Below, in pieces: positions 18,823-28,205 of a DNA stretch of 64,000 bases (position 1 is its first letter; each line of letters starts with the position of its first letter). Both the position numbers and the translations under genes were made by a program. Location of the stretch: the NCBI RefSeq assembly GCF_027980145.1, contig NZ_JAMZNK010000005.1, positions 141,876-205,875 of the forward strand, written 5' to 3'. The DNA comes from Flavobacterium azizsancarii (GTDB taxonomy: Bacteria; Bacteroidota; Bacteroidia; Flavobacteriales; Flavobacteriaceae). A model generated the notes under the pieces. That model was not told the DNA's origin, did no database searches, and saw only the letters and a program-made list of their open reading frames with translations.

Positions 18823-19899
18823 TCACGGATAGATCATAAGGAATACAAACGCAAATAAATTGACTAAAAGTACGACTCCATAAACAATATTCGATTTTCC
18901 TTTACTTAATGACAGCATTACAGTAAATACAGATAATGCAAGCAGCACGATAGATTTAATGTCAAGTCCCAAAATAATAGGCATATCCATCATAATACAA
19001 ACTACTGCAACACTAGGAATAGTTAACCCAATACTTGCCAATGCTGAACCTAAAGCTAAATTGATACTGGTTTGAAGCCTGTTTTTTCTTGCCGCTATAA
19101 TAGCAGCGATAGCTTCAGGCAATAAAATTATCGCTGCAATTACAACCCCAACTAAAGTTTTTGGCAAATGATAGCTAACAATGATACTTTCTATAGTAGG
19201 AGAGAGGGTTTTAGCCAATAATACTACAATTCCCAAACTTATAATTAGAAAAATCAAGCTTGTATAAAAAGTCTTATTATTGATGGGTATTGGCTCAACT
19301 ACGTCTTCATTTTCATCATCTCCAACAGTAAGAAAATATTGTCTGTACCTGCTGGTTTGTGCAAATAGAAAAGAGCTATAAATAACAAGACAGGCAATTG
19401 AAGCAAAAACAAGTTGCGGCAACGAATAGTAAGATCCCTTAACGCTTTCGGTAAAAGTAGGGAAGACCAGTGTAAATACTATGATCGAAACTAATGATAC
19501 CAAACCAATGGTAACAGAAGAAACGGAAAAATTTTGTTCGTAATGTTTCAAACCTCCAATTAAAAGACACAATCCAATAATACCATTTAAAATAAGCATT
19601 GTAGCGGCATATACAGTATCTCTTGCCAATGAAGCTGCCTCAGAGCCTTCTGACAGCATTAAGGATACAATAATCGAAACTTCAATAACAGTTATCGATA
19701 TGGCCAGAATAATGGTTCCATAAGGTTCTCCAACTCGTTCTGCTATTATTTCTGAATGGTGCACTGCTGACATAACACTAAGAATAAGCAATATACTTGC
19801 AACAACCTGAAAGAAACTGCTGTTATCTACTAATCCGCTAAAAAAAAGAATCCAGGCAAGTGCTGGAATAATAATTGTCCACTGAAGTAATTGTTTCAT
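18823..19899 (-). CDS. chaA: Ca2+/H+ (or Na+/H+) antiporter, ChaA family
   Basis: A 358-residue integral membrane protein with about 11 hydrophobic spans in two homologous halves, joined by an acidic loop (GDDENEDVVEP near 195). It is a member of the cation/Ca2+ exchanger superfamily. The diagnostic alpha-repeats are GEPYGTIILAISITVIEV in the first half and LLPEAIAAIIAARKNRLQT with NLALGSALASIGLT in the second. It exports calcium or sodium in exchange for protons across the inner membrane. It stands alone with its own terminator. Confidence 0.88.
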   Translation of the reverse strand: MKQLLQWTIIIPALAWILFFSGLVDNSSFFQVVASILLILSVMSAVHHSEIIAERVGEPYGTIILAISITVIEVSIIVSLMLSEGSEAASLARDTVYAATMLILNGIIGLCLLIGGLKHYEQNFSVSSVTIGLVSLVSIIVFTLVFPTFTESVKGSYYSLPQLVFASIACLVIYSSFLFAQTSRYRQYFLTVGDDENEDVVEPIPINNKTFYTSLIFLIISLGIVVLLAKTLSPTIESIIVSYHLPKTLVGVVIAAIILLPEAIAAIIAARKNRLQTSINLALGSALASIGLTIPSVAVVCIMMDMPIILGLDIKSIVLLALSVFTVMLSLSKGKSNIVYGVVLLVNLFAFVFLMIYP

Positions 19900-20290
19900 A
19901 TATAAATATTTTTGCCGTTAGTTTTTATAATAAAAACCGGCATTTTTAATTTTCCGTAATATAGGCATTTTTACCAGAAATAGCAAGTAAACAGGGGCAT
20001 GTTTAACGATATACTAACAGATTCATGCTTAAAAACAGCTAATTTCATTCTTTTTTTCAAAATGTTCTGAATGCACAATTCAAAAACTCGTCTGCAATAA
20101 AACACAAAAGACTTCGTTATTTCTAATATTATTTTTATGACTGAATTCTAAGCATTAAATAATTCTTATGATCATTGCCAATAAGATCAATACCTAAAAA
20201 AACAAGTGAGATAATGTTATCTTTAGCATCTGATACTTTCTTGTTTTTTAAAATTTGTCATCTTTTTTAAGTAAAGACCAACATATAACC
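19900..20290. other. divergent intergenic region
   Basis: No gene is seen. Around 20105-20138 there is a decayed version of the ATTATTTCTAAT-loop terminator found elsewhere in this window ('agacttcgttatttctaatatt'). An in-frame upstream start at 20255 for the next gene is not favoured. Confidence 0.35.
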
Positions 20291-21361
20291 ATGAAAAAAA
20301 AATACTTTTTTTATATACTCCTCTTTATAAATGTTTTTACTGTATCAGCGCAAACTGACTCTAAAAATTATGATTCTCTTTTGCGTGAAATGACAGACTC
20401 TATTGTCAGTAATCACTATTCCGGAGTTCATAGTGTACTTATTTTAAGAGATAAACAATTGGTATACGAACTATACTTTAATGGCTATAAGCGAGATTCA
20501 CTTCATGATTCGCGATCTTCTTTTAAATCGATTACAAGTTTACTGGTTGGAATAGCGATTGATAAAGGATTTATAAAGAATGTAAACCAGAAAGTTTATG
20601 AATTTTTTCCTGAATATCCAGCTCTGAAAACAGATGAATTAAAAAAACATCTTACCATAAAAAATCTACTTGAAATGAAATCAGGTTTTGATTGCGAAGA
20701 GTTTAACGATACGAAAGATTGCGAAGAAGAAATGAGTTCAAGCAAAAACTGGGTCGAATATTCACTCAATCTCCCAATGAAAGATAAGCCTGGCGAAGTA
20801 TGGTCATATACATCAGTAGATCCGGTAATCCTGAGCGGAGTAATACGCAAAGCGACAAATATGTCTATTTTGGATTTTGCAAAAAAATACCTATTTGATC
20901 CGCTGGGAATCTCAGCTTATAAATGGACAATAGATCCAAGCGGAAATGGTATGACGGGAGGATCCTTCTATATCAGGCCAGTAGACATGCTTAAAATAGG
21001 ACAACTTGTAAAGGATAAAGGCGTTTGGGAACGTAAACAAATCATTTCAAAAAAATGGATTGCACAATCTACTCTTTGTGATATTGCAATTCCTGATTTT
21101 TCATTTATGAAATCCAGCAGAACTAAAATTGGATTTCCACAACCTGCTTTTTATGGTTTTTATTGGTATCGAGAGACTATAAAGACAAAGGATCTGGAGC
21201 AAAATTTGCTTTTTGCATCCGGCAATGGCGGGCAATATATTTTTATAATAGAAAGTTTAAATTTAACTGTTGTTTTTACTCAGGGTAATTACGGATCTTT
21301 CAAAGCCAAACAAGCGTTCGAAATTATGGCAAAGTATATTTTACCGGACTTTAAAAATTGA
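20291..21361 (+). CDS. serine beta-lactamase-family hydrolase
   Basis: About 356 residues from ATG 20291, directly before a signal peptide (KKKYFFYILLFINVFTVSAQ). An earlier in-frame start at 20255 would prepend 12 residues and is rejected. SxxK is Ser76-Lys79 (RSSFKS). The second motif appears as YTSVDP in place of YxN, as in the YSS-type subgroup. A glycine-rich 'ASGNGGQYIFI' near the end takes the place of KTG. The secreted hydrolase is of unknown substrate and is not closely similar to the other serine hydrolase at 16957. Confidence 0.82.
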   Translation: MKKKYFFYILLFINVFTVSAQTDSKNYDSLLREMTDSIVSNHYSGVHSVLILRDKQLVYELYFNGYKRDSLHDSRSSFKSITSLLVGIAIDKGFIKNVNQKVYEFFPEYPALKTDELKKHLTIKNLLEMKSGFDCEEFNDTKDCEEEMSSSKNWVEYSLNLPMKDKPGEVWSYTSVDPVILSGVIRKATNMSILDFAKKYLFDPLGISAYKWTIDPSGNGMTGGSFYIRPVDMLKIGQLVKDKGVWERKQIISKKWIAQSTLCDIAIPDFSFMKSSRTKIGFPQPAFYGFYWYRETIKTKDLEQNLLFASGNGGQYIFIIESLNLTVVFTQGNYGSFKAKQAFEIMAKYILPDFKN

Positions 21362-21446
21362 GACGTTTGTAGTTTTCAACATATCAGGGAGAACTTTTTA
21401 TACCAGAAGCTATAAGGTTTTATCCGGTTAGTCTGTTATAGCTATT

Positions 21447-21737
21447 CTAAACAGGCTCATTATTTGAGCTCTTAGTAAGTTTTACCAACCTCACTATTTG
21501 ATAAACGGCATGATTCTTTAAGGATAACGAACGTGCTATTTCCGGAATAGCCTGCATATGCGCCTCGCATAAATACCCAAATTCCAGTTCTTTAATTATC
21601 GTAACGTGTTCTGAAATTATGTTGTACATCTCAGCATTTGTATGAAACAATTCAACGTATACTAAATACAAACCTTCAGAATAATCTAAAGGAGAAGCAA
21701 TATTTTTCAGTAATTGTTCATAATCATTATTTTCCAT
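21447..21737 (-). CDS. small hypothetical protein
   Basis: A 96-residue, soluble, probably mostly helical protein that I do not recognise. It begins MENNDYEQLLKNIASPLDYS and contains 'LCEAHMQAIPEIARSLSLKNHA'. There is no signal peptide. It is 47 nt downstream of another hypothetical gene on the same strand and may be its operon partner. Confidence 0.55.
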   Translation of the reverse strand: MENNDYEQLLKNIASPLDYSEGLYLVYVELFHTNAEMYNIISEHVTIIKELEFGYLCEAHMQAIPEIARSLSLKNHAVYQIVRLVKLTKSSNNEPV

Positions 21738-21784
21738 CTTGTTTGAATGTTTATTACGTTACTAAATTAACTTCCAAAATGCTA

Positions 21785-22582
21785 CTATTTAATGGTTTTA
21801 TTTCTTTGAAGAACAAATTCAAAATCAGCTATTTGTGTTTTAAAAGTTTCATTTTCAAATTCATAAATGGGCATTTTGTAAATAAGCTTATTAGATTCAA
21901 AATTATAATGATAGAAGAAACCATCTTTAATCTCAACATTTGATTCGTAGACATCGATTAAAAACACATTTCTTGTGTTATAATCCATCACTTTTGTCGA
22001 ACATATAAATTTATACATTCCAGAATGAAACTTCTCAATTTTCAATTCTATTTTTGATCCCAAAGGCATCCAATCGGTCATATTATAATTGATTCGCAAC
22101 GCCCCTGATTCTTTTATCGAAGTCCAGTTTCCTTCTAATTCTTCTGGATTCAAGATACTTAGCTCATAAAAAGTTCCACATTTCAAACCATTTAAAATTG
22201 TATTATAAATGTCCGTTTCGTTTATTCTGTTATCTAGCTGTTTGTAAATAATTTTTCCAATTTTCTTTAAATCGCCGTTTAGAAATAACTTTGATTTTAA
22301 AACATTATTTTCATCCTTTGGGATCGATCTAAACCTATTAGAATAAATCGATTCGAAAATTTTTATAAGAGATTCTTTATTTTCGTCATTTAGAACAATA
22401 TTTAAGTCTAATTTTTTAAAACTGGCAAATTCTATATTTTGATTAAATTCGTTTAATAGAATATTGTATTCTTTTGGTAATAAGACTTCAAGATCACTGT
22501 TGTTTAGTAAATCAAACAGAACTACAAAAACAAAATTCGTATCATCAGTAAATGTCTGATCAAATATTTTTAAACTATTCAT
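21785..22582 (-). CDS. hypothetical protein
   Basis: A 265-residue soluble protein with no signal peptide and no recognised domain. The C-terminal 130 residues look beta-rich (for example 'GNWTSIKESGALRINY', 'FICSTKVMDYNTRNVFLIDV'). The reading frame is long and clean for this AT-rich DNA, so it is probably a real gene. Function unknown. Confidence 0.6.
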   Translation of the reverse strand: MNSLKIFDQTFTDDTNFVFVVLFDLLNNSDLEVLLPKEYNILLNEFNQNIEFASFKKLDLNIVLNDENKESLIKIFESIYSNRFRSIPKDENNVLKSKLFLNGDLKKIGKIIYKQLDNRINETDIYNTILNGLKCGTFYELSILNPEELEGNWTSIKESGALRINYNMTDWMPLGSKIELKIEKFHSGMYKFICSTKVMDYNTRNVFLIDVYESNVEIKDGFFYHYNFESNKLIYKMPIYEFENETFKTQIADFEFVLQRNKTIK

Positions 22583-22670
22583 TAATTTTTATTTGCGAGA
22601 TTTATTTGGCGTCATACTACCAGCAATATTTTGCGTGTATTTTATTTTTAGAGTAATCAAGATTTAGTAT

Positions 22671-23177
22671 TTACAATTCCTTCGTCAGTCTATCCATTTC
22701 CTTAAGCAAAGTTGGCATTCTAAATTCTCCTGCCATACTTTCTACTTTCTCAAATGCATCATCCAGATCAATACCAATAGCAGTTACAAACAATGGTTTT
22801 TTGCTGTCGCCTCTCAATAAAATTCTTTTATTTTTTTCGATAGATGCAAAATTGGTTTTTGCAACGCCAATGATTGGAATTTCTTTATTGAGTTTTTCAT
22901 ATAAATAACCTCCTAAACCATATTTCATTTCATCATCCAGATAAACAAATCCGTCGACGATAATGAAATCAATATCTTTTAAATCAAACTGATTCAGCAA
23001 ACTAATAATGCAAGGCAATTCTCTTCTGTAAAATTCTCCGGGAATATATTCCTCAACATTCCCGATAATTTCGGTATGAACTTTAAAGTTTTCACTTTGA
23101 TTCCATTCTGTAAATTCAAGGCAAACCGTTTTTGCTTTTCCATCAAAGTAATACGTGTCAAAGGCTAGTATTATTAT
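22671..23177 (-). CDS. nfi: endonuclease V with no ATG/GTG/TTG start at its N-terminus
   Basis: Endonuclease V nicks DNA or RNA near deaminated bases such as inosine. The frame is open from 23177 and encodes 168 residues beginning ATA-ATA-ATA-CTA-GCC-TTT-GAC, directly after a stop at 23178-23180. The catalytic acids are all present: Asp7 (LAFDTYYF), Glu53 (PGEFYRRE) and Asp75 (IIVDGF). Their spacing matches the family. The first usable start (TTG at 23018) would delete Asp7 and Glu53. Either translation starts at ATA, the start ATG was recently lost, or there is a sequencing error. Confidence 0.8.
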   Translation of the reverse strand: MIILAFDTYYFDGKAKTVCLEFTEWNQSENFKVHTEIIGNVEEYIPGEFYRRELPCIISLLNQFDLKDIDFIIVDGFVYLDDEMKYGLGGYLYEKLNKEIPIIGVAKTNFASIEKNKRILLRGDSKKPLFVTAIGIDLDDAFEKVESMAGEFRMPTLLKEMDRLTKEL

Positions 23178-23217
23178 TTATTTTTAAAATTGTTTAATTT
23201 ATATGATGTAATTTGAT

Positions 23218-23304
23218 TTATTCTTTGTCTCTAATATAATTTGCCAAATAAAGATCACTAGTATTGAAAGTTCCGGTTTTAGCTTCTTGCTCTGTGGTAT
23301 TCAT
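23218..23304 (-). pseudogene. short ORF resembling the N-terminus of a DUF5659-like protein
   Basis: An ATG at 23304 opens 28 codons (MNTTEQEAKTGTFNTSDL...). The 'TFNTSDLYLANYI' phrase resembles the start of small proteins with the TSDLYLAxYL motif (DUF5659), but it stops immediately afterwards. A promoter-like TATATTCG lies just upstream near 23335. It may be a truncated remnant or a small leader peptide ahead of the endonuclease V frame. Confidence 0.4.
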
Positions 23305-23418
23305 TAGTGTATTTCTGATTTAGTTTTCCCGAAAGCGAATATAAACCTATTTCTACAACAGTATAAATTCTTTTTTGATAACGTACTTTCTTTTATTCTC
23401 TTTTATTCTTTATAAACA

Positions 23419-23997
23419 TTAATTATTTAATCCTTTTCCTTCCAAAATTAGACCTATAACTTTCTCTATTCTTGATTCTCTGGTTTTAGATTGTTTTGGA
23501 GACGAAAAATGAAGTAAATAAGCTCTTTGTCTACCAGGAGATAAAGCTTTGAATGCAGTATGTAATTTTGGATTTTCGTCCAGTTTCTTTTGAAATTCTT
23601 CTGTAATCTTAAATTCTTCCGTTTTCTTTAATACTACTTTAAGACCTGCTTTTTCAATTTCTACAGCTTCGTAAATGTAGTTTTTTAAGATTTTTTTCTG
23701 ATCAACAATTTCATTAAGGTCCGTAAATCTAATTTGTCGTGCAGCCTGAACATTTTTAGATTGCTGAATCAGAATTCCATCCGTATCACTAAGTAAAGCT
23801 CCTTTAAAAAACAAAAGTGCACAATAGTCCTTAAAAGCGTGTATTAAAACAATATTACTATTTTGAAAAGTATAGCAGGGAACTCCCCATTTTAGCTCTT
23901 CTGTTAGTTGGCAATCCAATACAATTTGCCTTAATTCCGCTTGTTCTTTTTGCCATTTTTGGGCTTTATCAAAATAAAAATCAACCTTAGGATTCAT
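23419..23997 (-). CDS. YdeI/OmpD-associated (DUF1801 plus OmdA) family protein
   Basis: A 192-residue soluble protein. The N-terminal half has the DUF1801 pattern (ELKWGVPCYTF, then ALLFFKGALL), a fold seen in frataxin-like proteins. The C-terminal half has the OmdA-like 'LHTAFKALSPGRQRAYLLHFSSPKQSKTRESRIEK' region that ends in helices. The exact biochemical role is not established. It is 18 nt downstream of the DUF4256 gene and likely co-transcribed. Confidence 0.78.
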   Translation of the reverse strand: MNPKVDFYFDKAQKWQKEQAELRQIVLDCQLTEELKWGVPCYTFQNSNIVLIHAFKDYCALLFFKGALLSDTDGILIQQSKNVQAARQIRFTDLNEIVDQKKILKNYIYEAVEIEKAGLKVVLKKTEEFKITEEFQKKLDENPKLHTAFKALSPGRQRAYLLHFSSPKQSKTRESRIEKVIGLILEGKGLNN

Positions 23998-24015
23998 AAT
24001 CTTATTTGTTCCGGA

Positions 24016-24582
24016 TTAAACTCTTAGCGCCCCACGAAACCCTCTTGCGGCATAATACGATTCAGCTCCGTTATGATATACAAAAACAGTATCATAACGA
24101 AAATCACAAAATAAAGCACCACCTAGTTTTCTGATATCAGATGGTGTTTCAATCCAACTTGATGTTTTACTATCAAATTTACCTAATTTCTGAAGCTCCC
24201 TATATTGTTGCTCATTCAAAATTTCAATTCCCATTTCGGCAGCCCTATTAAGAGCGCTGTCTGCAGGTTTGTTTTCTTTTCTTTTCTCTAGTGCTTCATG
24301 ATCATAACACAAACTTCTGCGTCCTTTGGGACTTTCTGCTGAACAATCACAAAAAATATATTCATCTGTTTTCTTGTCATAGCCTGTTACGTCCGGTTCC
24401 CCTTCAGTTCTTTCCATTTCATCCAGTGACCATATTTTATCAGGATTTGCCATTAGTTTTGCTCGTACTTTATTCCATTCAATGCCTTTATGACGTTGCC
24501 TATTTTTTTCAAAGCGAACTTCTAAAACACGAAGTAATTCTTCTTGTTGCTCAGGTGACAACTTGGTTTTATGGTTATTCAT
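24016..24582 (-). CDS. DUF4256 family protein
   Basis: A 188-residue soluble protein matching the DUF4256 pattern: a 'WNKVRAKLMANPDKIWSL' N-terminus, 'DEMERTEGEPDVTGYD', the conserved CDCSAESPKGRRSLCYD, and a C-terminal 'GGALFCDFRYDTVFVYHNGAESYYAARGFRG'. The Cys pair with Asp may bind a metal. No reaction is known. It lies directly upstream of the YdeI-like gene. Confidence 0.82.
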   Translation of the reverse strand: MNNHKTKLSPEQQEELLRVLEVRFEKNRQRHKGIEWNKVRAKLMANPDKIWSLDEMERTEGEPDVTGYDKKTDEYIFCDCSAESPKGRRSLCYDHEALEKRKENKPADSALNRAAEMGIEILNEQQYRELQKLGKFDSKTSSWIETPSDIRKLGGALFCDFRYDTVFVYHNGAESYYAARGFRGALRV

Positions 24583-24622
24583 GATTTTTTATAATTTTAG
24601 GACATGGCAAACGTAACAAAAT

Positions 24623-25678
24623 TTAATCTAATCCTGCAAATTGAAAAGGTGTCGTCACTTTAAAATTCATCGAAGATTCTCCGGAATAATTCTCATTATT
24701 TGCCAAACTAAGTTTTCTTATTTTACCTTTTTCACTAAAATCAAGTTTACCAAATTCAACCCAAACTACGTTAGGATTTACAACATTATCAAAATAATAA
24801 ATTAGATTTTTTTGATCAGCTACAGTTCGCCAGCGTGTAGAGGAAATATTAGGTTCGGCTACAGACGAAATACCTAATGGCACGGAACAATTTCTAATAA
24901 CGCCAAAAACACTGGCAATTGCTGTTCTTGTATTGTCTGTTTTAGGAATTGCATCAATATAATAGGACGCTCTTACAAAACGATCAGCAGCTCTGTTAGT
25001 TCCCGGCAGCATAATAGTTCCCGGAATTCCTTTCCAATAACTATTTATTGACAATTGCTCATCAAAAGTAGGAGAGTTAGTCATGGCAACAAATTTTCTG
25101 TCATGATGAATAACTAATTTACCATTGATATATTCAAAAATAGCATTATCGCCAGTATTATCCGAAACAGATAAATGTACCGTTGCAAAAATAGCTGTAC
25201 CCGGAATATGAGAAGAAACCACTAAAAAATCATTTTTCTCTAATGCATTTACAACTTCAGCAACTGTTGCAAAATTATCAAGTACATATTGCAGCCAAAG
25301 CGAAACTGCCAATCCTTTTTGATTTCCATTCTTTTCGAATTTAGGATAATTAGATTCCGCCAGCCATAAAAGATTACCAACCAAACCTTTCTCATTCATT
25401 CCGTCAGAAGAAGCGATATCCCAGGAACTGGTAATAACACTTCCGAATTTAGATTTCCATTTTACCGAATTATTCCCAGCTTCTCCATTTCGGTCAATTC
25501 CTCTTGGAAAAACCCATAAATTAGCAGGTATTTCGGTTTTCCAGTCCATAGATCGGGCGGTAATAATGGTTCCGTTCGGACCTTCGTAGACAACTCTGGT
25601 ACATGCAATTGCTTTTTCGCTAAAAATAGCAATGCTAAGAAAAGCGGAAAGGGTCAAAATTTTGATTTTTGTTTTCAT
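24623..25678 (-). CDS. linear amide C-N hydrolase, choloylglycine hydrolase family
   Basis: A 351-residue exported Ntn hydrolase. The signal peptide is removed so that Cys26 (KAIACTRVVY) becomes the N-terminal nucleophile. Arg42 and Asp45 (ARSMDW) follow at the spacing seen in bile salt hydrolases and penicillin V acylases. Other landmarks are 'AMTNSPTF' and 'RAADRFVRASYY'. It would hydrolyse amide bonds of an unknown substrate in the periplasm; N-acyl amides or homoserine lactones are possible. It is probably a single-gene unit. Confidence 0.87.
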   Translation of the reverse strand: MKTKIKILTLSAFLSIAIFSEKAIACTRVVYEGPNGTIITARSMDWKTEIPANLWVFPRGIDRNGEAGNNSVKWKSKFGSVITSSWDIASSDGMNEKGLVGNLLWLAESNYPKFEKNGNQKGLAVSLWLQYVLDNFATVAEVVNALEKNDFLVVSSHIPGTAIFATVHLSVSDNTGDNAIFEYINGKLVIHHDRKFVAMTNSPTFDEQLSINSYWKGIPGTIMLPGTNRAADRFVRASYYIDAIPKTDNTRTAIASVFGVIRNCSVPLGISSVAEPNISSTRWRTVADQKNLIYYFDNVVNPNVVWVEFGKLDFSEKGKIRKLSLANNENYSGESSMNFKVTTPFQFAGLD

Positions 25679-25860
25679 AGGATATATATTTAGTTTATGG
25701 TATTTGAAGTATCCTTAACTACGGTATAAATTCTAAAATCTTGTTCCTGCGCTATGTATCACTTTCCATTTTAACAAGGTGTTACTAATATAGTAATAAT
25801 ATCAATAGTAAACTGATTCCCCTTTAGTACTACAGCTACATTTTACCTTCATTTTATACT

Positions 25861-27453
25861 TTATTCCAACAAGATATTTTTCTTAATATTAATTTGCTCC
25901 AGAAAAGACTCATCGTGCGAAACTACAATTAATGTTCCCTGATATTCATTAATCGCTGCTGTTAAAATCTCAACATTCTGAAGATCCAGGTTGTTCGTTG
26001 GTTCGTCTACTATAATCATATCCGGAGATTGATTATTTATTGTTAAACAGCAAAGCATTAAACGCATTTTTTCTCCGCCGCTTAAAGCATTGCAAGGTTT
26101 ATCCCAGTATTCCTTATGGAATAAAAACCGATTGAGTCTCATTTTTATTTCATGCTCTTCAAGACCAGAAATATTAAATGCCTGAGCTTGTTCATAAACG
26201 TTAAGAGCATTGCTTATCAACGAATAATCCTGATCGATATAAACAACAGATTGATTTTCTGCAATATAAACAGTCCCGTTTTTTGGCTTTGTTTTGCCGA
26301 GTATTATTTTGATTAAAGTTGTTTTTCCGGATCCATTTGAACCCTGAATAGCGATTCTTTCTCCGCTAATTATTTCGATATTTAAATCTTTTTTCCAGAG
26401 AAACTGATCTTCGTAAGTATGGTTAATCGCATTTGCCGTAAAGAGTATTTTTCCTTTATGCAAAGCCGAATGATCAAAACCAAATTTCATCTGATCAATA
26501 TCCGGCAATGACGAGCGCAACTCACGTAATTCTTTCGAAATGCCATCTACTTTCTCTATGTGAACACTTTTGAGTTTAGACGAACTGTTTTCAGCATTGT
26601 TACGCAGCGTATTCATCATAATACGGGCAACACCGGACTTTTCCTGTTTCTTTTTTCCCCGTGCATCTAACTTTTGCTGTCTTTCAACCGTTTCACGTTC
26701 TTTCTCTTTCGCTTTTCGCAAGGCCTTTTCCTTACTCTGCAGATCTTGGTTTAATGCATTGTTTTCGAGCTGTTTTTGTTCAGCATAAAAATCATAATTG
26801 CCACCATATGTTGTGATACCACGTTTACTCATTTCGCAAACTGTATTTAAAAGATGGAGCAATTTTCGGTCATGACTCACCACAATTAAACTGCAATTGG
26901 CTGTAACAATAAAGTTGTAAAGCAATTCTCTTGCCGCTTTGTCCAGGTGATTACTGGGTTCGTCTAATAAAACAAGCTCAGGTTCATGAATCGAAATTCC
27001 AGCCAGAAAAACCTTTGTCTTTTGGCCTCCGCTTAAGGTTTCAATTTTTTGTGTTAAATCCAAACCGTTTAATTGCCAATATTTCAGTGCGTTATTACAA
27101 CGTTCCTCAATCGTCCAGTCCTCGTTGAGCACAGTAAGATTTTCTTCTGTAACATTCCCTTTCAGTATTGCTGCAAGGGCATTGAGCTTATGATTGACGC
27201 ATAATGCTTCGCCAATGGTAAAATGATTGTATTGCCCAAAAATCTGAGGAATGTAATAAGGTTCAGAACTAGCTCTTAGCTCTCCGTTTGAAGGCGGTAA
27301 TTCTCCTGCAATAATTTTTAGCAACGTAGATTTTCCAACGCCGTTATGACCAATTAGTGCGATTTTTTCGTGATTGTTTACTGTAAAACTAATGTTATCA
27401 AACAATAGATCACTGTTCTCGTGTTTATATGAAATGTTTTGTAGAATAAGCAT
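25861..27453 (-). CDS. ABC-F family ATPase (ribosome-associated type)
   Basis: A 530-residue protein with two ATPase domains and no membrane spans. Domain 1: GHNGVGKST, LSGGQKTK, LVLLDEPSNHLD. Domain 2: GSNGSGKTT, LSGGEKMR, MIIVDEPTNNLD. The linker at roughly 225-310 is strongly charged and helical (for example KEKALRKAKEKERETVE), as in proteins that enter the ribosomal E site. Whether it is a translation factor or protects from an antibiotic cannot be decided here. The roughly 140-nt 5' region could hold an attenuator, but I see no clear one. Confidence 0.88.
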   Translation of the reverse strand: MLILQNISYKHENSDLLFDNISFTVNNHEKIALIGHNGVGKSTLLKIIAGELPPSNGELRASSEPYYIPQIFGQYNHFTIGEALCVNHKLNALAAILKGNVTEENLTVLNEDWTIEERCNNALKYWQLNGLDLTQKIETLSGGQKTKVFLAGISIHEPELVLLDEPSNHLDKAARELLYNFIVTANCSLIVVSHDRKLLHLLNTVCEMSKRGITTYGGNYDFYAEQKQLENNALNQDLQSKEKALRKAKEKERETVERQQKLDARGKKKQEKSGVARIMMNTLRNNAENSSSKLKSVHIEKVDGISKELRELRSSLPDIDQMKFGFDHSALHKGKILFTANAINHTYEDQFLWKKDLNIEIISGERIAIQGSNGSGKTTLIKIILGKTKPKNGTVYIAENQSVVYIDQDYSLISNALNVYEQAQAFNISGLEEHEIKMRLNRFLFHKEYWDKPCNALSGGEKMRLMLCCLTINNQSPDMIIVDEPTNNLDLQNVEILTAAINEYQGTLIVVSHDESFLEQINIKKNILLE

Positions 27454-27594
27454 AATTTCTTTCTCTAAAGATGAATAAATAGCGCAACCACAATTGTAGT
27501 TTACCCTTTAAATTGTCTGAAAGAAATTATTTTTCACATAAATTATTGCTTTTATTTAAGACTGCAAATATACGATTGTGTTTTAACTTATAAA

Positions 27595-27629
27595 AAAAAC
27601 CACACTGTATTTTAGTACATTGTGGTTTA
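27595..27629 (-). terminator. intrinsic terminator-like hairpin
   Basis: AAACCACACTGTA pairs with TACATTGTGGTTT with one mismatch, between the leftward lipoprotein gene ending at 27654 and the ABC-F gene. Confidence 0.6.
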
Positions 27630-27653
27630 ATGTGGTTGATAGGCTACTGTATG

Positions 27654-28022
27654 CTATATTTTTTTGAGTGTAATTTTCATTTCTTTACTGTCTAATATCA
27701 GCTGATCATCTGTAATAGTGCTTTCACAAGGATATGGAGTTCCTGTTTCATCTTTTATCACCAAACTTTTTCCACCTTTTGTCAAGGCAAAAGTACCATT
27801 ATTTATTTCATTTTGTAAATATCCCGTAACGTGTCCGTCTTCTGTAAAAGTAAGTGTTCCGTTAGTCAGAATCACATTTTTCAAAGAATCAGAAAGAGGT
27901 GTTTTAGGCTCAACCGCAGTAATTTTCCAGGAATTTACAAGTTTGTTTCGGCCTTTGTGACATGAAACCATTACTACTGCTAATAGTGCAATTGCGAAGA
28001 TAAATAAGTTAGATTTTCTCAT
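27654..28022 (-). CDS. small lipocalin-like lipoprotein
   Basis: About 122 residues from ATG 28022. The lipoprotein signal ends in MVSC. The mature part has 'LVNSWKITAVEP' followed by 'NGTLTFTEDGHVTGYL' and 'GGKSLVIKDETG', the strand order of the lipocalin-like domains that are frequent in Bacteroidota lipoproteins. An upstream in-frame start at 28046 would disrupt the signal sequence. Ligand unknown. Confidence 0.65.
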   Translation of the reverse strand: MRKSNLFIFAIALLAVVMVSCHKGRNKLVNSWKITAVEPKTPLSDSLKNVILTNGTLTFTEDGHVTGYLQNEINNGTFALTKGGKSLVIKDETGTPYPCESTITDDQLILDSKEMKITLKKI

Positions 28023-28160
28023 GATTTTGTGGTTAAAGTTAGACATTAGAAAATTACAAAAATATTTTTGATTAAAAATCTAAATATCAAACATTTACAA
28101 TAATAATTTCACAAAACAATGATCGCAACCAGCAAAATAGCATTTTTCAGGTATAAAACT

Positions 28161-28192
28161 AAACCCTCAGATCCTTAGTAACTTAGGTTCTT
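28161..28192. repeat. dispersed intergenic repeat (TTAGTAACTTAGGTTC type)
   Basis: The sequence 'ccttagtaacttaggttc' is the reverse complement of an element at 32297-32334. Both lie in gaps and are not part of genes. Confidence 0.5.
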
Positions 28193-28205
28193 ATCCGCTA
28201 AAAAA

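Noticed and set aside
22671..23018. Endonuclease V as a 115-residue protein starting at 23018
   Set aside because: This removes two of the three catalytic acids; the frame is clearly open to 23177 with family-like sequence.
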